From: Chitinophaga ginsengisegetis
Lineage (GTDB): Bacteria; Bacteroidota; Bacteroidia; Chitinophagales; Chitinophagaceae
NCBI RefSeq assembly: GCF_900168065.1
Contig: NZ_FUZZ01000005.1
Span: forward strand, 714,737-778,736
Direction of reading: 5' to 3'
Length of the DNA: 64,000 nt
Shown here: piece after piece, positions 54,243 through 63,500 of the stretch
Position numbering within the stretch: the stretch's first letter is position 1
Layout of the letters: every line of letters begins with the position of its first letter
Notes under the pieces: model-generated
What the model was told of the DNA's origin: nothing
The model's database searches: none
Seen by the model: the letters and a program-made list of their open reading frames with translations, nothing else
Position numbers and translations under genes: made by a program

Positions 54243-54250
54243 ACTTTTGA
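54243..54250 (+). promoter_or_regulatory. Candidate -7 promoter element for the 54350 gene
   Basis: TACTTTTG matches TAnnTTTG and lies about 100 bases upstream of the ATG at 54350. There is no TTTG at the -33 position; the direct repeats occupy the upstream region instead. Confidence 0.6.
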
Positions 54251-54349
54251 TGGTGAAAGATGGTAATCTAAGTATATTGCAGATTACAAGGCAAAAGACC
54301 GTTTCAGCACCGGCTACCTGTATTTTGGACAAAGCATATTAAACCCAAC

Positions 54350-55678
54350 ATGATCATTCATCCTTTTAAGTATTCCCGGGTACCGGGTATTTTTTTTACG
54401 CTGATACTTCTTATTACAGCGGGTTTGTGTAATGCACAAGTTGCCTTAACACCGGGAAAGATTCCCTTTGAAACAAAGTATCTTAAAACCGGGAAGTATG
54501 AAATGGGCTGCTATATTGTAGATGGGGGCAGGGAGACGGAGATCAGCTCATTTATCATTGATATTAATGCGAACAAAGAAACGATGTCTATCGTTACCAC
54601 ACTAAACCTGGTTGGCGCCGGTGACCCGCGGATTGACACCATTATTTCTGATGGGAAAACTTTCACGCCTCTTTACAGGTCTTCATTCAACGATAAGTAT
54701 GAGCTGATGCTCAACTATGGAAAGGAAGTTACAGGGTACCATTACGACAAACAGAGCCGGAAGAAACGCGTCATCAAAGAACCGGTAAACGAAGCTTTTT
54801 TTGATGGGTATTGCTATCCCTATTTACTTGGATTACTTCCCCTTGCTTCCGGATACAGTGCCAGCATGCCGGTGTATGATTACAGACCGGAGAATACCGT
54901 TAATCTGAAAAAGGCGATTATTGAAGAAGTAACCAGCGGTATGTATACCAGCAGTCTTACCGGTGCACATAAGGTTTGGCTGGTGACTGTTTTTGAACAG
55001 GCCACCAACGATAAGTATGTGTATTACATCGACAAAGAAACACGCAGGTTATGGAAGGTGGATATATTTTCCAATGCCGGCCAGCATATTCTGATGGTTG
55101 ACAGAGAGACAGATTTTAATCCTTTTAAAAGCACTTTTGATAAAGTGGCTACCATGAAACTGATAAAGTCGGGCAGTGCGGTGATCAGTGGACAAGTGTA
55201 TGCAAAAGACAATGAAAATGAAGGAATGCTTAGTGGTATTGCAGTGATTAATATAAATAAAAAACAATACGCCCGTGCAGGTACATCCATTGTTTTGATC
55301 CCCTATACCGATTTCTTTAAAGAATGGATAAAATTAAATGAAGCATCCAGGAAAAAGGGAAGGGCAGTACCACTTCCGAAAGAAGCGGCGGAATGTATCA
55401 AAACAACAACTGTATATGATGACAAGGGCCATTTTGAATTTGTAAACCTGATGCCCGGCGACTACCTGATTTTTGCGGAAATTGGTTATGTACATACGTC
55501 CAGGCGAACTGAAGTGGTAGGCTATACGGATACTTATGTAAATGGCTTGTACCAGGGAACCTCTGAGAACACAACTGTCAGAAGTTATGTTGGTAACACT
55601 TCAGCCACTGTTAAAAAGGTAGTGAAGATAGAAAAAGAAGGAGAGACGGTAGAAGTGAAACTGAAGAAGACGTTATAG
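54350..55678 (+). CDS. Secreted protein, DUF3108-like plus carboxypeptidase-regulatory domain
   Basis: A 442-residue protein with a signal peptide (about residues 12-29; FFTLILLITAGLCNAQ). Residues 30-250 have the pattern of LolA-like DUF3108 proteins, including the typical YVYYIDKETRRLWKVDI. Residues about 275-440 look like a carboxypeptidase-regulatory beta-sandwich (GQVYAKDNENEGMLSGIAVIN...GHFEFVNLMPGDYLIF). It is likely periplasmic or outer-membrane associated. Single gene with its own promoter and terminator; function unknown. Confidence 0.7.
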   Translation: MIIHPFKYSRVPGIFFTLILLITAGLCNAQVALTPGKIPFETKYLKTGKYEMGCYIVDGGRETEISSFIIDINANKETMSIVTTLNLVGAGDPRIDTIISDGKTFTPLYRSSFNDKYELMLNYGKEVTGYHYDKQSRKKRVIKEPVNEAFFDGYCYPYLLGLLPLASGYSASMPVYDYRPENTVNLKKAIIEEVTSGMYTSSLTGAHKVWLVTVFEQATNDKYVYYIDKETRRLWKVDIFSNAGQHILMVDRETDFNPFKSTFDKVATMKLIKSGSAVISGQVYAKDNENEGMLSGIAVININKKQYARAGTSIVLIPYTDFFKEWIKLNEASRKKGRAVPLPKEAAECIKTTTVYDDKGHFEFVNLMPGDYLIFAEIGYVHTSRRTEVVGYTDTYVNGLYQGTSENTTVRSYVGNTSATVKKVVKIEKEGETVEVKLKKTL

Positions 55679-55700
55679 TTATTGCAGAATGAATTTTCAG

Positions 55701-55727
55701 GCAGCCGGAGGTTAATCCTCCGGCTGC
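55701..55727 (+). terminator. Terminator after the 54350 gene
   Basis: GCAGCCGGAGG, loop TTAAT, then CCTCCGGCTGC followed by a T run: a perfect 11-bp stem between convergent genes. Confidence 0.92.
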
Positions 55728-55759
55728 TTTTTTATCTTCATAGTCGGATCATCCTGCGC

Positions 55760-56605
55760 TTACCTGCGTACCAATTCTACCCTTCTGTTGCTGGCTTTAC
55801 CTGCTTCCGTTGCATTAGAGCCTATGGGTGATAAGGGGCCGACCCCTTCCGCCGTCAATTGTCCGGCACTCACACCATGTTTGGTGGTCAACTCATTTAC
55901 AATAGCGGCTGCCCGTTGTTTTGACAGTGTAAGGTTATGCTGAAAATCCCCGGTATTATCGGTATGCCCAACGATAAATACTTTCTGAGAGGGATCCGCT
56001 TTTAAAAAGCTGGCTATTTCTTTCAAACTGGGAGTAGATTCAGGTTTTATAGTTGCCTTGTCGGTGTCAAAATAAATACCGTAAAAGGCCATTTTCCCTT
56101 CTTCTTTCATTCCTTTTTTTATCTGCTCGGCGGTGATGGCTTCCACATCCTGGCGCATAGCGCCTTCTTTTACACTGGTTACCGTATAATAGCCGCTGCC
56201 GTCTGTATAAACCTGCAACCAGTATGTGTCGCTTCCCTTTTTGATTTTGCCATACAGCGTGCTGTTTTTGTTATAGGCATCCGGTAGCTCACCACCTGCC
56301 TTTACAATGGCATTCTTATAATTTTGATAGATCTGCACGGGGGCGGGTCGATTTTCAAAGTCACCCAGCCAGCGAAAGGATACTTCCAGGAATTCTCCGG
56401 ATTTTTCCACAACGCTATAACCGTTTGGGGATTTGTCGTTCAGCGTAAACTCCAGCTTGTCGAACTCCCGGTTAACGCAATCCGATACTTCAAAATTGGA
56501 CATGTTGCTGAACAAGGGATGGCCCGGGCATTTTTGTCCATAGATATTACTGGTCACACCAATGCAGGTGATAAGCAGAAGGGTAGAAAAGAAAGAATGT
56601 TTCAT
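55760..56605 (-). CDS. OmpA-family outer membrane protein
   Basis: A 281-residue protein with a signal peptide (about residues 1-23) and a C-terminal peptidoglycan-binding OmpA domain (about 170-281; YGIYFDTDKATIKPESTPSLKEIASFLK, VGHTDNTGDFQHNLTLSKQRA, NRRVELVRR). The N-terminal part has no barrel that I can see (DKSPNGYSVVEKSGEFLEVSFRWLGDFENRPAPVQIY), so it may be a periplasmic protein that anchors to the cell wall. It is alone in its transcript. Confidence 0.92.
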   Translation of the reverse strand: MKHSFFSTLLLITCIGVTSNIYGQKCPGHPLFSNMSNFEVSDCVNREFDKLEFTLNDKSPNGYSVVEKSGEFLEVSFRWLGDFENRPAPVQIYQNYKNAIVKAGGELPDAYNKNSTLYGKIKKGSDTYWLQVYTDGSGYYTVTSVKEGAMRQDVEAITAEQIKKGMKEEGKMAFYGIYFDTDKATIKPESTPSLKEIASFLKADPSQKVFIVGHTDNTGDFQHNLTLSKQRAAAIVNELTTKHGVSAGQLTAEGVGPLSPIGSNATEAGKASNRRVELVRR

Positions 56606-56757
56606 AGTTGAAAGGATGATGACTACTTACATATTGAGTAGCCCGTTGTAGTTGATAACAACGGCGTCTATCCGTAAAAATAGTATTTTTTTGTTATCAC
56701 TTCATGGCACAATTTACTTTTCCGGATCTGGTAATAACAGCAGCCGGAGAAGGCACA

Positions 56758-58428
56758 TTATGGATGCGGTGGAAAATCAGTATGGGTACCAATAGGCCTT
56801 ACATCTAACCAGAGTGTATATTGACGGCCATTCGTCTGCCATCTGTTAAATAATCTCGCTTCGAGGAACATCCATCTTTGCCTAATTCTTTTTTTAACAC
56901 TCACCGATGTGGCACTGTTGTAATCATCTGATAATTTATTCAGTCTCCGTACAAAGTCCACCTCGTCATTGTAAATGGCCAGCGCTAACTGATGGTCCGG
57001 GTTCAACCCAACTTCATGTTCGCCACGGCCATGATCTTCATCCACTTCTTTTTCTTTCTCCTTTTTCCCCGTTTTCTTTTTCTTCTCCTCCCTGATTTGA
57101 TGTAGCTGCTCCAGTACCGATACTGCTTTTACATAAGGGAAGCATCTTTCCGGAATAACAATTTCCCCACCCCCGGACATGATATAGTAACATAATTCAT
57201 TCCCATGCTCCTTATCGAGGATCTCGGTATGATTACTTTCTTCGTTAGGTGACCTTACCGCTCCAATGTTTGATTTGATATATATAGCAACAAAACTGTC
57301 GCCATATACAATACCGTCAACAACGGTTGCCAGTTTCTTTTTTCCTACGGGTGTTACATAAAAACCGCGTCCTTTACCGATATGATTAGCTGAATCCACT
57401 TTTTCCACTGCAGGTCCCTTCGCCACGAGGCTCTCCAGGTTTGCGAAATCAGTTTCATGCACTCCGAGTTTTTTCAGCCCCTTGTAGGTTTCAGGAAAGT
57501 TTTCCCATCCAAAGTCTTCGGGAGTCTGGCGGCGTTTTGGCTGCTGGCTTACCTCGGGTAACGAAAAGCTTTGCACTCCTTTAAAATCCTCCTCTCCGAA
57601 TCCTGCTTCATCTCCAAAACCTTCTCCATATCCTCCATCTTCCTCTTCTTCAGATGATTCTTTTTCCAGGTCTTCAACTATATCACTCACGCTGCTATCG
57701 TCGCTTTTAAGCAGCCGGATCAGCCTTAGCAGTTCCGTTTTCTCGTTGTCTTTCAGCGGCTTGGTTATTCCAAGGTGCGGGCTCCAGCCTATGGCGAGCT
57801 TCAGGTCTGCCAGTTTCGACGATTCAGTGAGGTCCACGCCGTTGATCTGCATCAGTTGAGCCGTAGGTACAACCGAAGCAGCCGTCTGCTGTTTGAATCC
57901 CTTATAAGGCCCGGTTGCAGGATCTTTCGATAACTGTACCGCCTTTTGTCCCATCTCATCCGCTTCTTTTTCCAGCCCTGAATCGTTATTGATATTTACC
58001 TTACCCTTCAATTGCATGGTGGGCGTTACCCGTCCCTGTTTCTGCTGTACAACATGCCAGGCTTCATGCGGCAGGTGTTTTTCCTGGCCGGATGCCAGGT
58101 GTATATCCGTTCCCTGGGCAAAAGCGTGCGCCTGTAGTTGTGAAGGCTTGCCTGAATTGTAATGTACATTTACATCATCCATTGAATAACCCGACAGGTT
58201 TTCAATGCCGGATTTAAGGTTGTCAGGCAAACCGGTATTATTGGACTTTAATTGAAATGGCTTAGGCCCATTACGCATTTGTAATGGATCTTCTTCATGA
58301 TCCTTTTCATCAGATGCTCTTTGAACTGGCTGAACAGCGGGCTTCGATATTCCTGAAATACTATGGTTGTACGCGGCAGCGGAGGATGGTGAATGTATCA
58401 CCCCGCTATACTGGTTTTCATGTGACAT
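56758..58428 (-). CDS. eCIS-core (DUF4157) protein with candidate ADP-ribosyltransferase-like C-terminus
   Basis: A 556-residue protein without a signal peptide. The eCIS core domain spans about residues 65-165: MDDVNVHYNSGKPSQLQAHAFAQGTDIHLA, the zinc-site-like HEAWH at 121-125 and downstream LEKEADEMGQKA. An acidic linker (251-285) follows. The C-terminal part resembles an ART fold: GVHETD with H324, GKGRGFYVTP with Y357, and GEIVIPE with E422 give a possible H-Y-E triad. A lysine/glutamate-rich stretch (448-466) and a helical tail end it. DUF4157 marks cargo or toxins of extracellular contractile injection systems, none of whose structural genes are in the window. The ART call is my inference. 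Confidence 0.75.
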   Translation of the reverse strand: MSHENQYSGVIHSPSSAAAYNHSISGISKPAVQPVQRASDEKDHEEDPLQMRNGPKPFQLKSNNTGLPDNLKSGIENLSGYSMDDVNVHYNSGKPSQLQAHAFAQGTDIHLASGQEKHLPHEAWHVVQQKQGRVTPTMQLKGKVNINNDSGLEKEADEMGQKAVQLSKDPATGPYKGFKQQTAASVVPTAQLMQINGVDLTESSKLADLKLAIGWSPHLGITKPLKDNEKTELLRLIRLLKSDDSSVSDIVEDLEKESSEEEEDGGYGEGFGDEAGFGEEDFKGVQSFSLPEVSQQPKRRQTPEDFGWENFPETYKGLKKLGVHETDFANLESLVAKGPAVEKVDSANHIGKGRGFYVTPVGKKKLATVVDGIVYGDSFVAIYIKSNIGAVRSPNEESNHTEILDKEHGNELCYYIMSGGGEIVIPERCFPYVKAVSVLEQLHQIREEKKKKTGKKEKEKEVDEDHGRGEHEVGLNPDHQLALAIYNDEVDFVRRLNKLSDDYNSATSVSVKKRIRQRWMFLEARLFNRWQTNGRQYTLWLDVRPIGTHTDFPPHP

Positions 58429-58462
58429 AATATGAGGGATTGGATTATATCATATATTGTAA

Positions 58463-58494
58463 TTTACATCATTTGGGTTATAAAATGATGTAAA
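58463..58494. repeat. Perfect 12-bp inverted repeat upstream of the eCIS-core gene
   Basis: TTTACATCATTT and AAATGATGTAAA flank an eight-base spacer, 35 bases upstream of the eCIS-core ATG and 30 bases downstream of the preceding gene's stop. It could be an operator for the eCIS gene or a weak terminator for the WKN-repeat gene; the lack of a GC-rich stem favours a protein-binding site. Confidence 0.6.
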
Positions 58495-58523
58495 ATCATG
58501 ACAAGCCCGCTTTGAAATGATGG

Positions 58524-59498
58524 CTATCTAACCACCATCCCCGTTATCCCCCCGATGATATCATTCAAACCCACCGGCTTCTCATTTTTCCAGTAAGTGG
58601 CTTTGCCATCAAGATAACCAGCTATATAAACGTCGTTTCCTGCAACCGTGATAACGCTTGCTCCGGCGCCGGAGGCCTCTTTGCCATCGGTGAGCCTTAC
58701 CGCTTTCCCGTTTTTCCAGTAAACAATGATATTGGCGCCTTCCGCATTCCTGTCGATCCCGGTTACATATACATCATTGCCGGATATTGCTATCGCATTG
58801 GCCCTGCAGCCACCGGGAAGTATCACCGGTTCACCGTTTTTCCAATACATGGCCACTTCCTTTCCATCTTCATCCATTTTAAAACCTGCTACATAAATGT
58901 CGTTGCCGGATATGGCAATAGCATGGGCTTCCGCACTCTTCTGCCCGTCCGATAGTGGGATGGCGGTGCCGTTTTTCCAGCAGATGGCCACATAGTTGCC
59001 CTGATCATTTGGCTGGTAACCGGCTATATAAACATCGCTGCTGTTGAGCGCAATGGCATGTATTTCAGCGTCTGCACCCAACGAGGTGGGTGCGCCGTTT
59101 TTCCAGTATACTGCATCGCCGCCATTGCTGCCAATCACATGTACATCCGGGCCGGATATAGCGATGCCAACTGCTTTGGAAAATGTTTCCCCGTTGGCGA
59201 GCGTTACTGCTTTCCCGTTTTTCCAATAGGTGGCAACAGGCTCTCCGGCGGTGTTATATTCATGACCGGCAACATAATCATCATCGCCGGATACTGCAAT
59301 AGCAGCCGCTCCTGCGGTCGTTTTGCCATCCGTTAGCCGGATTGTTTTTCCATTTTTCCAATAAGTAAGGCCAGGTTCTTTACCGGAATAGTCGTCATAT
59401 ACCGCTAATATAGCAGGAGAGGACTGGGCTTTAACTGTAGAGGTAAAAGTTAACAACAATGCCAGCGCGCTGGCCAGGGGTTTAATTTTTCTGATCAT
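58524..59498 (-). CDS. Secreted seven-repeat WKN protein, probable beta-propeller
   Basis: A 324-residue protein with a signal peptide (about residues 1-25). Seven units of 40-45 residues follow, each with WKN[GE] then a hydrophobic/LTDG segment and AIAISGNDVYVAG. WKN lies at residues 47, 92, 132, 174, 219, 261 and 303. Seven equal beta-rich units suggest a seven-bladed propeller. No sorting domain or membrane anchor is seen. It lies directly upstream of the eCIS-core gene on the same strand. Function unknown. Confidence 0.8.
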   Translation of the reverse strand: MIRKIKPLASALALLLTFTSTVKAQSSPAILAVYDDYSGKEPGLTYWKNGKTIRLTDGKTTAGAAAIAVSGDDDYVAGHEYNTAGEPVATYWKNGKAVTLANGETFSKAVGIAISGPDVHVIGSNGGDAVYWKNGAPTSLGADAEIHAIALNSSDVYIAGYQPNDQGNYVAICWKNGTAIPLSDGQKSAEAHAIAISGNDIYVAGFKMDEDGKEVAMYWKNGEPVILPGGCRANAIAISGNDVYVTGIDRNAEGANIIVYWKNGKAVRLTDGKEASGAGASVITVAGNDVYIAGYLDGKATYWKNEKPVGLNDIIGGITGMVVR

Positions 59499-59600
59499 GC
59501 TTTACTTTTTTGCAGGTGTTCCGTTTAGGGTGCGTCAGTACGTAATTAAGGGCTGAAGATACGATTTTTTATATACCGGAGAAGAGGTAGGTGCATGAAA

Positions 59601-59634
59601 AAAAGCCTTCGGATCATCCTGACCGAAGGCTTTT
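59601..59634 (-). terminator. Terminator after porP/sprF-type gene
   Basis: AAAAGCCTTCGG and CCGAAGGCTTTT form a 12-bp stem with a ten-base loop, flanked by A/T runs, just downstream of the minus-strand stop at 59656. Confidence 0.88.
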
Positions 59635-59655
59635 AAAAAAATATGATAACAGATT

Positions 59656-60573
59656 TTATTTGAAAAGATGAATGACCAGGTTTACTTCAAATGTTCCATT
59701 GGTGTAGTTGCTTAAACCTGCCGTCTGCGAGTTGTATACCAGCTGGAATCCGGCTATGGACCTGTAGTTTACGCCTGCGCCGGCACTAAAGCTCTTCGAA
59801 GAATGATACATGGCAAACGCATTCAGTTGTTGTTGTAAGAAGATGAAATTAGCGCCGGCATCAATAATATTATCATACCCTTTCACACCACGCATACACA
59901 CTTTAGGTTCTATTGAATTCAGCTGCCCGTCCATTTCAAATTTATATCCCGCTGCAGCGAAGTACAGGGCGCGATCTATTCCATCGTCTTCGGCTTTGTT
60001 TTTAACAAAGCTAACCAGGTTTGGGACAGATGCCTGCACCGTAAGCCCTTTGCGGGTGTAGGCCATGCCGAAGTCGCCTTCAAAGTAATTATCCCTTCTG
60101 TTGAAGGCGTTGATGTAGGTGTCGGTTATATCGCCATTGACCCCTTTGGTATCCAGCCGGCGGTTTATAAATGCGGCCGACAGGCCAAAATGCAATACCC
60201 CTGCGCCGCTTAAACTCAATGGAAGGTGGTAAGCATAAGTGAAGGCTACTTTTGTGCTGTTGATCAAGCCGGCTTTATCGTTAAAAATATTCATGCCAAT
60301 GCCTACGCGCTTTCCGAGCATATAGTCGGCCGTAAGGGCTTTGGCCACCGGCGCCCCCGGTATATCTGACGACTGCCGCTGGTAAGCCGCGTACACATGT
60401 AACCCGGTGTCGATACCTGCCATTGCTGCATTGGCCATATACTGATCCAGGAAGTATTGCGCCGCCAATGGCTCATACATCATGGTAGGATTGCCTGCAG
60501 TTTGTGCGCCTGCATATTGACTGCTGAGAGCGAAAGCTCCCAGCAGCGTGATATATCTCACATACTTTTTCAT
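59656..60573 (-). CDS. PorP/SprF-family type IX secretion membrane protein
   Basis: A 305-residue outer-membrane barrel protein from the ATG at 60573 (MKKYVRYITLLGAFALSSQYAGAQ, signal peptide); the longer upstream frame overlaps the previous gene and lacks a signal. Family features: PTMMYEPLAAQYFLDQYMANAAMAGID near the N-terminus and a beta-barrel ending TFEVNLVIHLFK. PorP/SprF proteins assist export or surface attachment of partner T9SS substrates and are usually encoded next to a large protein with a type B C-terminal domain, which is exactly the gene starting upstream (stop at 60584, 10 bases away). Confidence 0.93.
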   Translation of the reverse strand: MKKYVRYITLLGAFALSSQYAGAQTAGNPTMMYEPLAAQYFLDQYMANAAMAGIDTGLHVYAAYQRQSSDIPGAPVAKALTADYMLGKRVGIGMNIFNDKAGLINSTKVAFTYAYHLPLSLSGAGVLHFGLSAAFINRRLDTKGVNGDITDTYINAFNRRDNYFEGDFGMAYTRKGLTVQASVPNLVSFVKNKAEDDGIDRALYFAAAGYKFEMDGQLNSIEPKVCMRGVKGYDNIIDAGANFIFLQQQLNAFAMYHSSKSFSAGAGVNYRSIAGFQLVYNSQTAGLSNYTNGTFEVNLVIHLFK

Positions 60574-60583
60574 AGTCGTTTGC

Positions 60584-63500
60584 TTAGTAATTTGCATTGA
60601 CAATTGTGATAAACCCTTTAAACTTCGGTGTGTTACCGCCCAGATCAATAATATAATAGTAGGTTCCTTCTGCCAGCCGCTGACCATTTACGGTACCATT
60701 CCAGTTGTTGGTATAGCCGCGCTGATGGAATACCATGCGTCCTGAACGGTCAAATATCTTTACTTCATTTTGCGGGTACATATCGATATTCTTTACCACC
60801 CACAGGTCGTTTTTACCATCGCCGTTAGGAGTCAGGATATTGGTGGCTTCCAGTTTATAGTCCTCTTTAACAGTGATCGTGATATCCTTCGTAACGCTGC
60901 AACCGCTGCTGCTGGTGATGGTTACCTGGTAGTTGGTGGTAACCGCCGGGCGGGCTACGGGCGAAGCGGTAGTTGGATCATTCAGTCCTGTTGCGGGAGA
61001 CCATAAGTAGGTATGGCCGCCGGAGGCCGTGAGCGTGATCGTTTCTCCCTTACTGATTGTAGTATTTCCATTTGCCCGTACATTACCCACAGGTAATGGG
61101 TTTACAGTTACTATCACTGCTGCGGAGAGTACGCCGAAATTGTTATCGTAAATCGCTTTTACGGTATAGCTGCCGCTTTCGTTCACGGTCAGCGATTGGC
61201 CGGTGGCTCCGGGTATCTGGATGCCGTTGCGGTACCACTCATTGGTGGTTGTGCTGCTGGATTGTAACGTGAGCGTATTGGATTCGCAGAAAGTGGTACT
61301 GCCCTGGGCCGTGATTACCGGCGCCGTCCATGCAGTAACGACAATAGTTTGTGTAACCGTTTGCGCCGGCTCGTAGTTGCTGTTACCCGGTTGTGAAGCA
61401 CTGATGTTGGCAGTGCCTACTGTTCCCACGTGTGCCGTATTACCGTTGATACTGATGGAAGCGGTATTGTCGCTGGTAAGCGTAACCGGCAGTCCGGAGC
61501 TGGCAGTGGCAGTGAGTATGAAATCAGGATCTCCCTGGTTTTTATTACCTGTTTGAGTAAAGGTAATTTGCTGCTGTGCCTTTGCAATTGTCAGTTGACC
61601 ATCTGTAAAGGAGATGTTATAATTGTTGCTGGTTAAGCCAGAAGGCGTAATGATATAAGTGCCTGCATTTATGGCTCCCTGCGAGGTACCTGCGTAGGCA
61701 AGTGTACCGGTTAAACTGGTTGCTGCATCTCCATTCACGAATCCGGTATAATCTACACCGTTACCACCCGTATAGCCGTTACCGGTATAGGTGCGTACTT
61801 CGTCTCTGGCTTTAATATTCAGCATTGCTTTGGCCACATTGAAGGTTTGTGTGACTTGTGCAGCCGGTGAATAGTTGCCGTTGCCTGCCTGGTCAGCTGC
61901 AATGGTTACATTGCCTGCGCCGGTAATGGTAACGGTGTTGCCGCTGATAGTGGCCGGCCCGCTTACCACGCTGTAGCTCACCGCTAACGTACTGCTGCTG
62001 CTGGCGTTGAGCGTAAAGGCAGCGTCGCCATATGTTTTACCGGTGATGGCCGGGAAGGTGATGGTTTGCGATGTGAGCGCAACGGTTAATATGCCGTTGA
62101 CAGGAGTGAAGATGTAATTGGCCGCGGTCAATGGCGTTACATCCACTGCAATGGGATAGGTGCCTGGTGCGCTGCTGTTATTTGCAGTAGTGCTAAGACC
62201 CGGTGTACCGCTTATCACGCTATTGTTTTCACCATTCACAAACCCACTGATGGTGTAAGTGAGTGCAGGATTATTAGCGCCGTATACTTTCTGTTTATCA
62301 TCCGCGGTTACCATTAGCGTGGCCGGCGTTACCTGGAACGATTGGCTCACCGCCGCTGCTGCGGTATAGTTAGCATCTCCTGCCTGCGTGGCGCTGATGG
62401 TTACATTGCCCACGCCGGTGATAGTAACGGTGTTACCGTTTACGGTAGCCGGACCGGAAGTAACGGTATAGGCTACTGTTAACCCTGCATCGCTACCTGC
62501 ATTGAGAGTAAAGGCGGCATCACCATATGTTTTACCGGTGATAGCCGGGAAGGTGATGGTTTGTGATGCCTGCGTAATAGTGAGTGATCCGTTCACAAAG
62601 CTGAAGTCGTAATTAGCTGCTGCTAACGCACCAGCAGTAACCGTAATCGGATAAACACCCGGTACGCTGTTGATATCGGCAGTGTGCGCGATGATGGCGT
62701 TGCCGGATACTACATTGATGTTTTCGTTGTTTACAAAGCCGGTAATGGTGTAATCCGGTGTTGGATTAGCTTGTTTGTACGCCTTGTTTTTATCATTAGC
62801 CGTTACCGTTAGTATTGCTTTGGCAACGCTGAAGGTTTGTGTTACCTGTGTAGCAGGCGAGTAGTTGCCGTTACCGCCCTGATCGGCTGCAATGGTCACA
62901 TTGCCCGCGCCGGTAATGGTAACGGTGTTGCCGCTGATAGTGGCTGGTCCGCTTACCACGCTGTAGCTCACTGCTAACGCACTGCTGCTACTGGCGTTGA
63001 GCGCAAAGGCAGCGTCGCCATATGTTTTACCGGTGATGGCCGGGAAGGTGATGGTTTGCGATGTGAGCGCAACGGTTAATATACCGTTGACAGGAGTGAA
63101 GATGTAATTGGTTGAGATCAATGGCGTCACATCCACTGCAATGGGATAGGTGCCTGGTGCGCTGCTGTTATTTGCAGTAGTGCTGAGAGCAGCAACACCA
63201 GTAATCACGCTGCTGTTTTCACCATTCACAAACCCGCTGATAGTGTAAGTGAGTGCAGGATTATTAGCGCCGTATACTTTCTGTTTATCATCCGCGGTTA
63301 CCGTCAGTGTAGCCGGCGTTACCTGGAACGATTGGCTCACCGCCGCTGCTGCGGTATAGTTAGCATCTCCTGCCTGTGTGGCGCTGATGGTTACATTGCC
63401 CACGCCGGTGATAGTGACGGTGTTACCGTTTACGGTAGCCGGCCCGGAAGTAACGGTATAGGCTACTGTTAACCCTGCATCGCTACCTGCATTGAGAGTA

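Larger units (their letters stand above)
53989..54349. other. Divergent regulatory region with direct repeats and promoter
   Basis: A 361-bp gap between the sigma gene and the secreted protein at 54350. It contains the 23-bp direct repeats and the -7 element listed separately. I found no gene or RNA in it. Confidence 0.7.
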
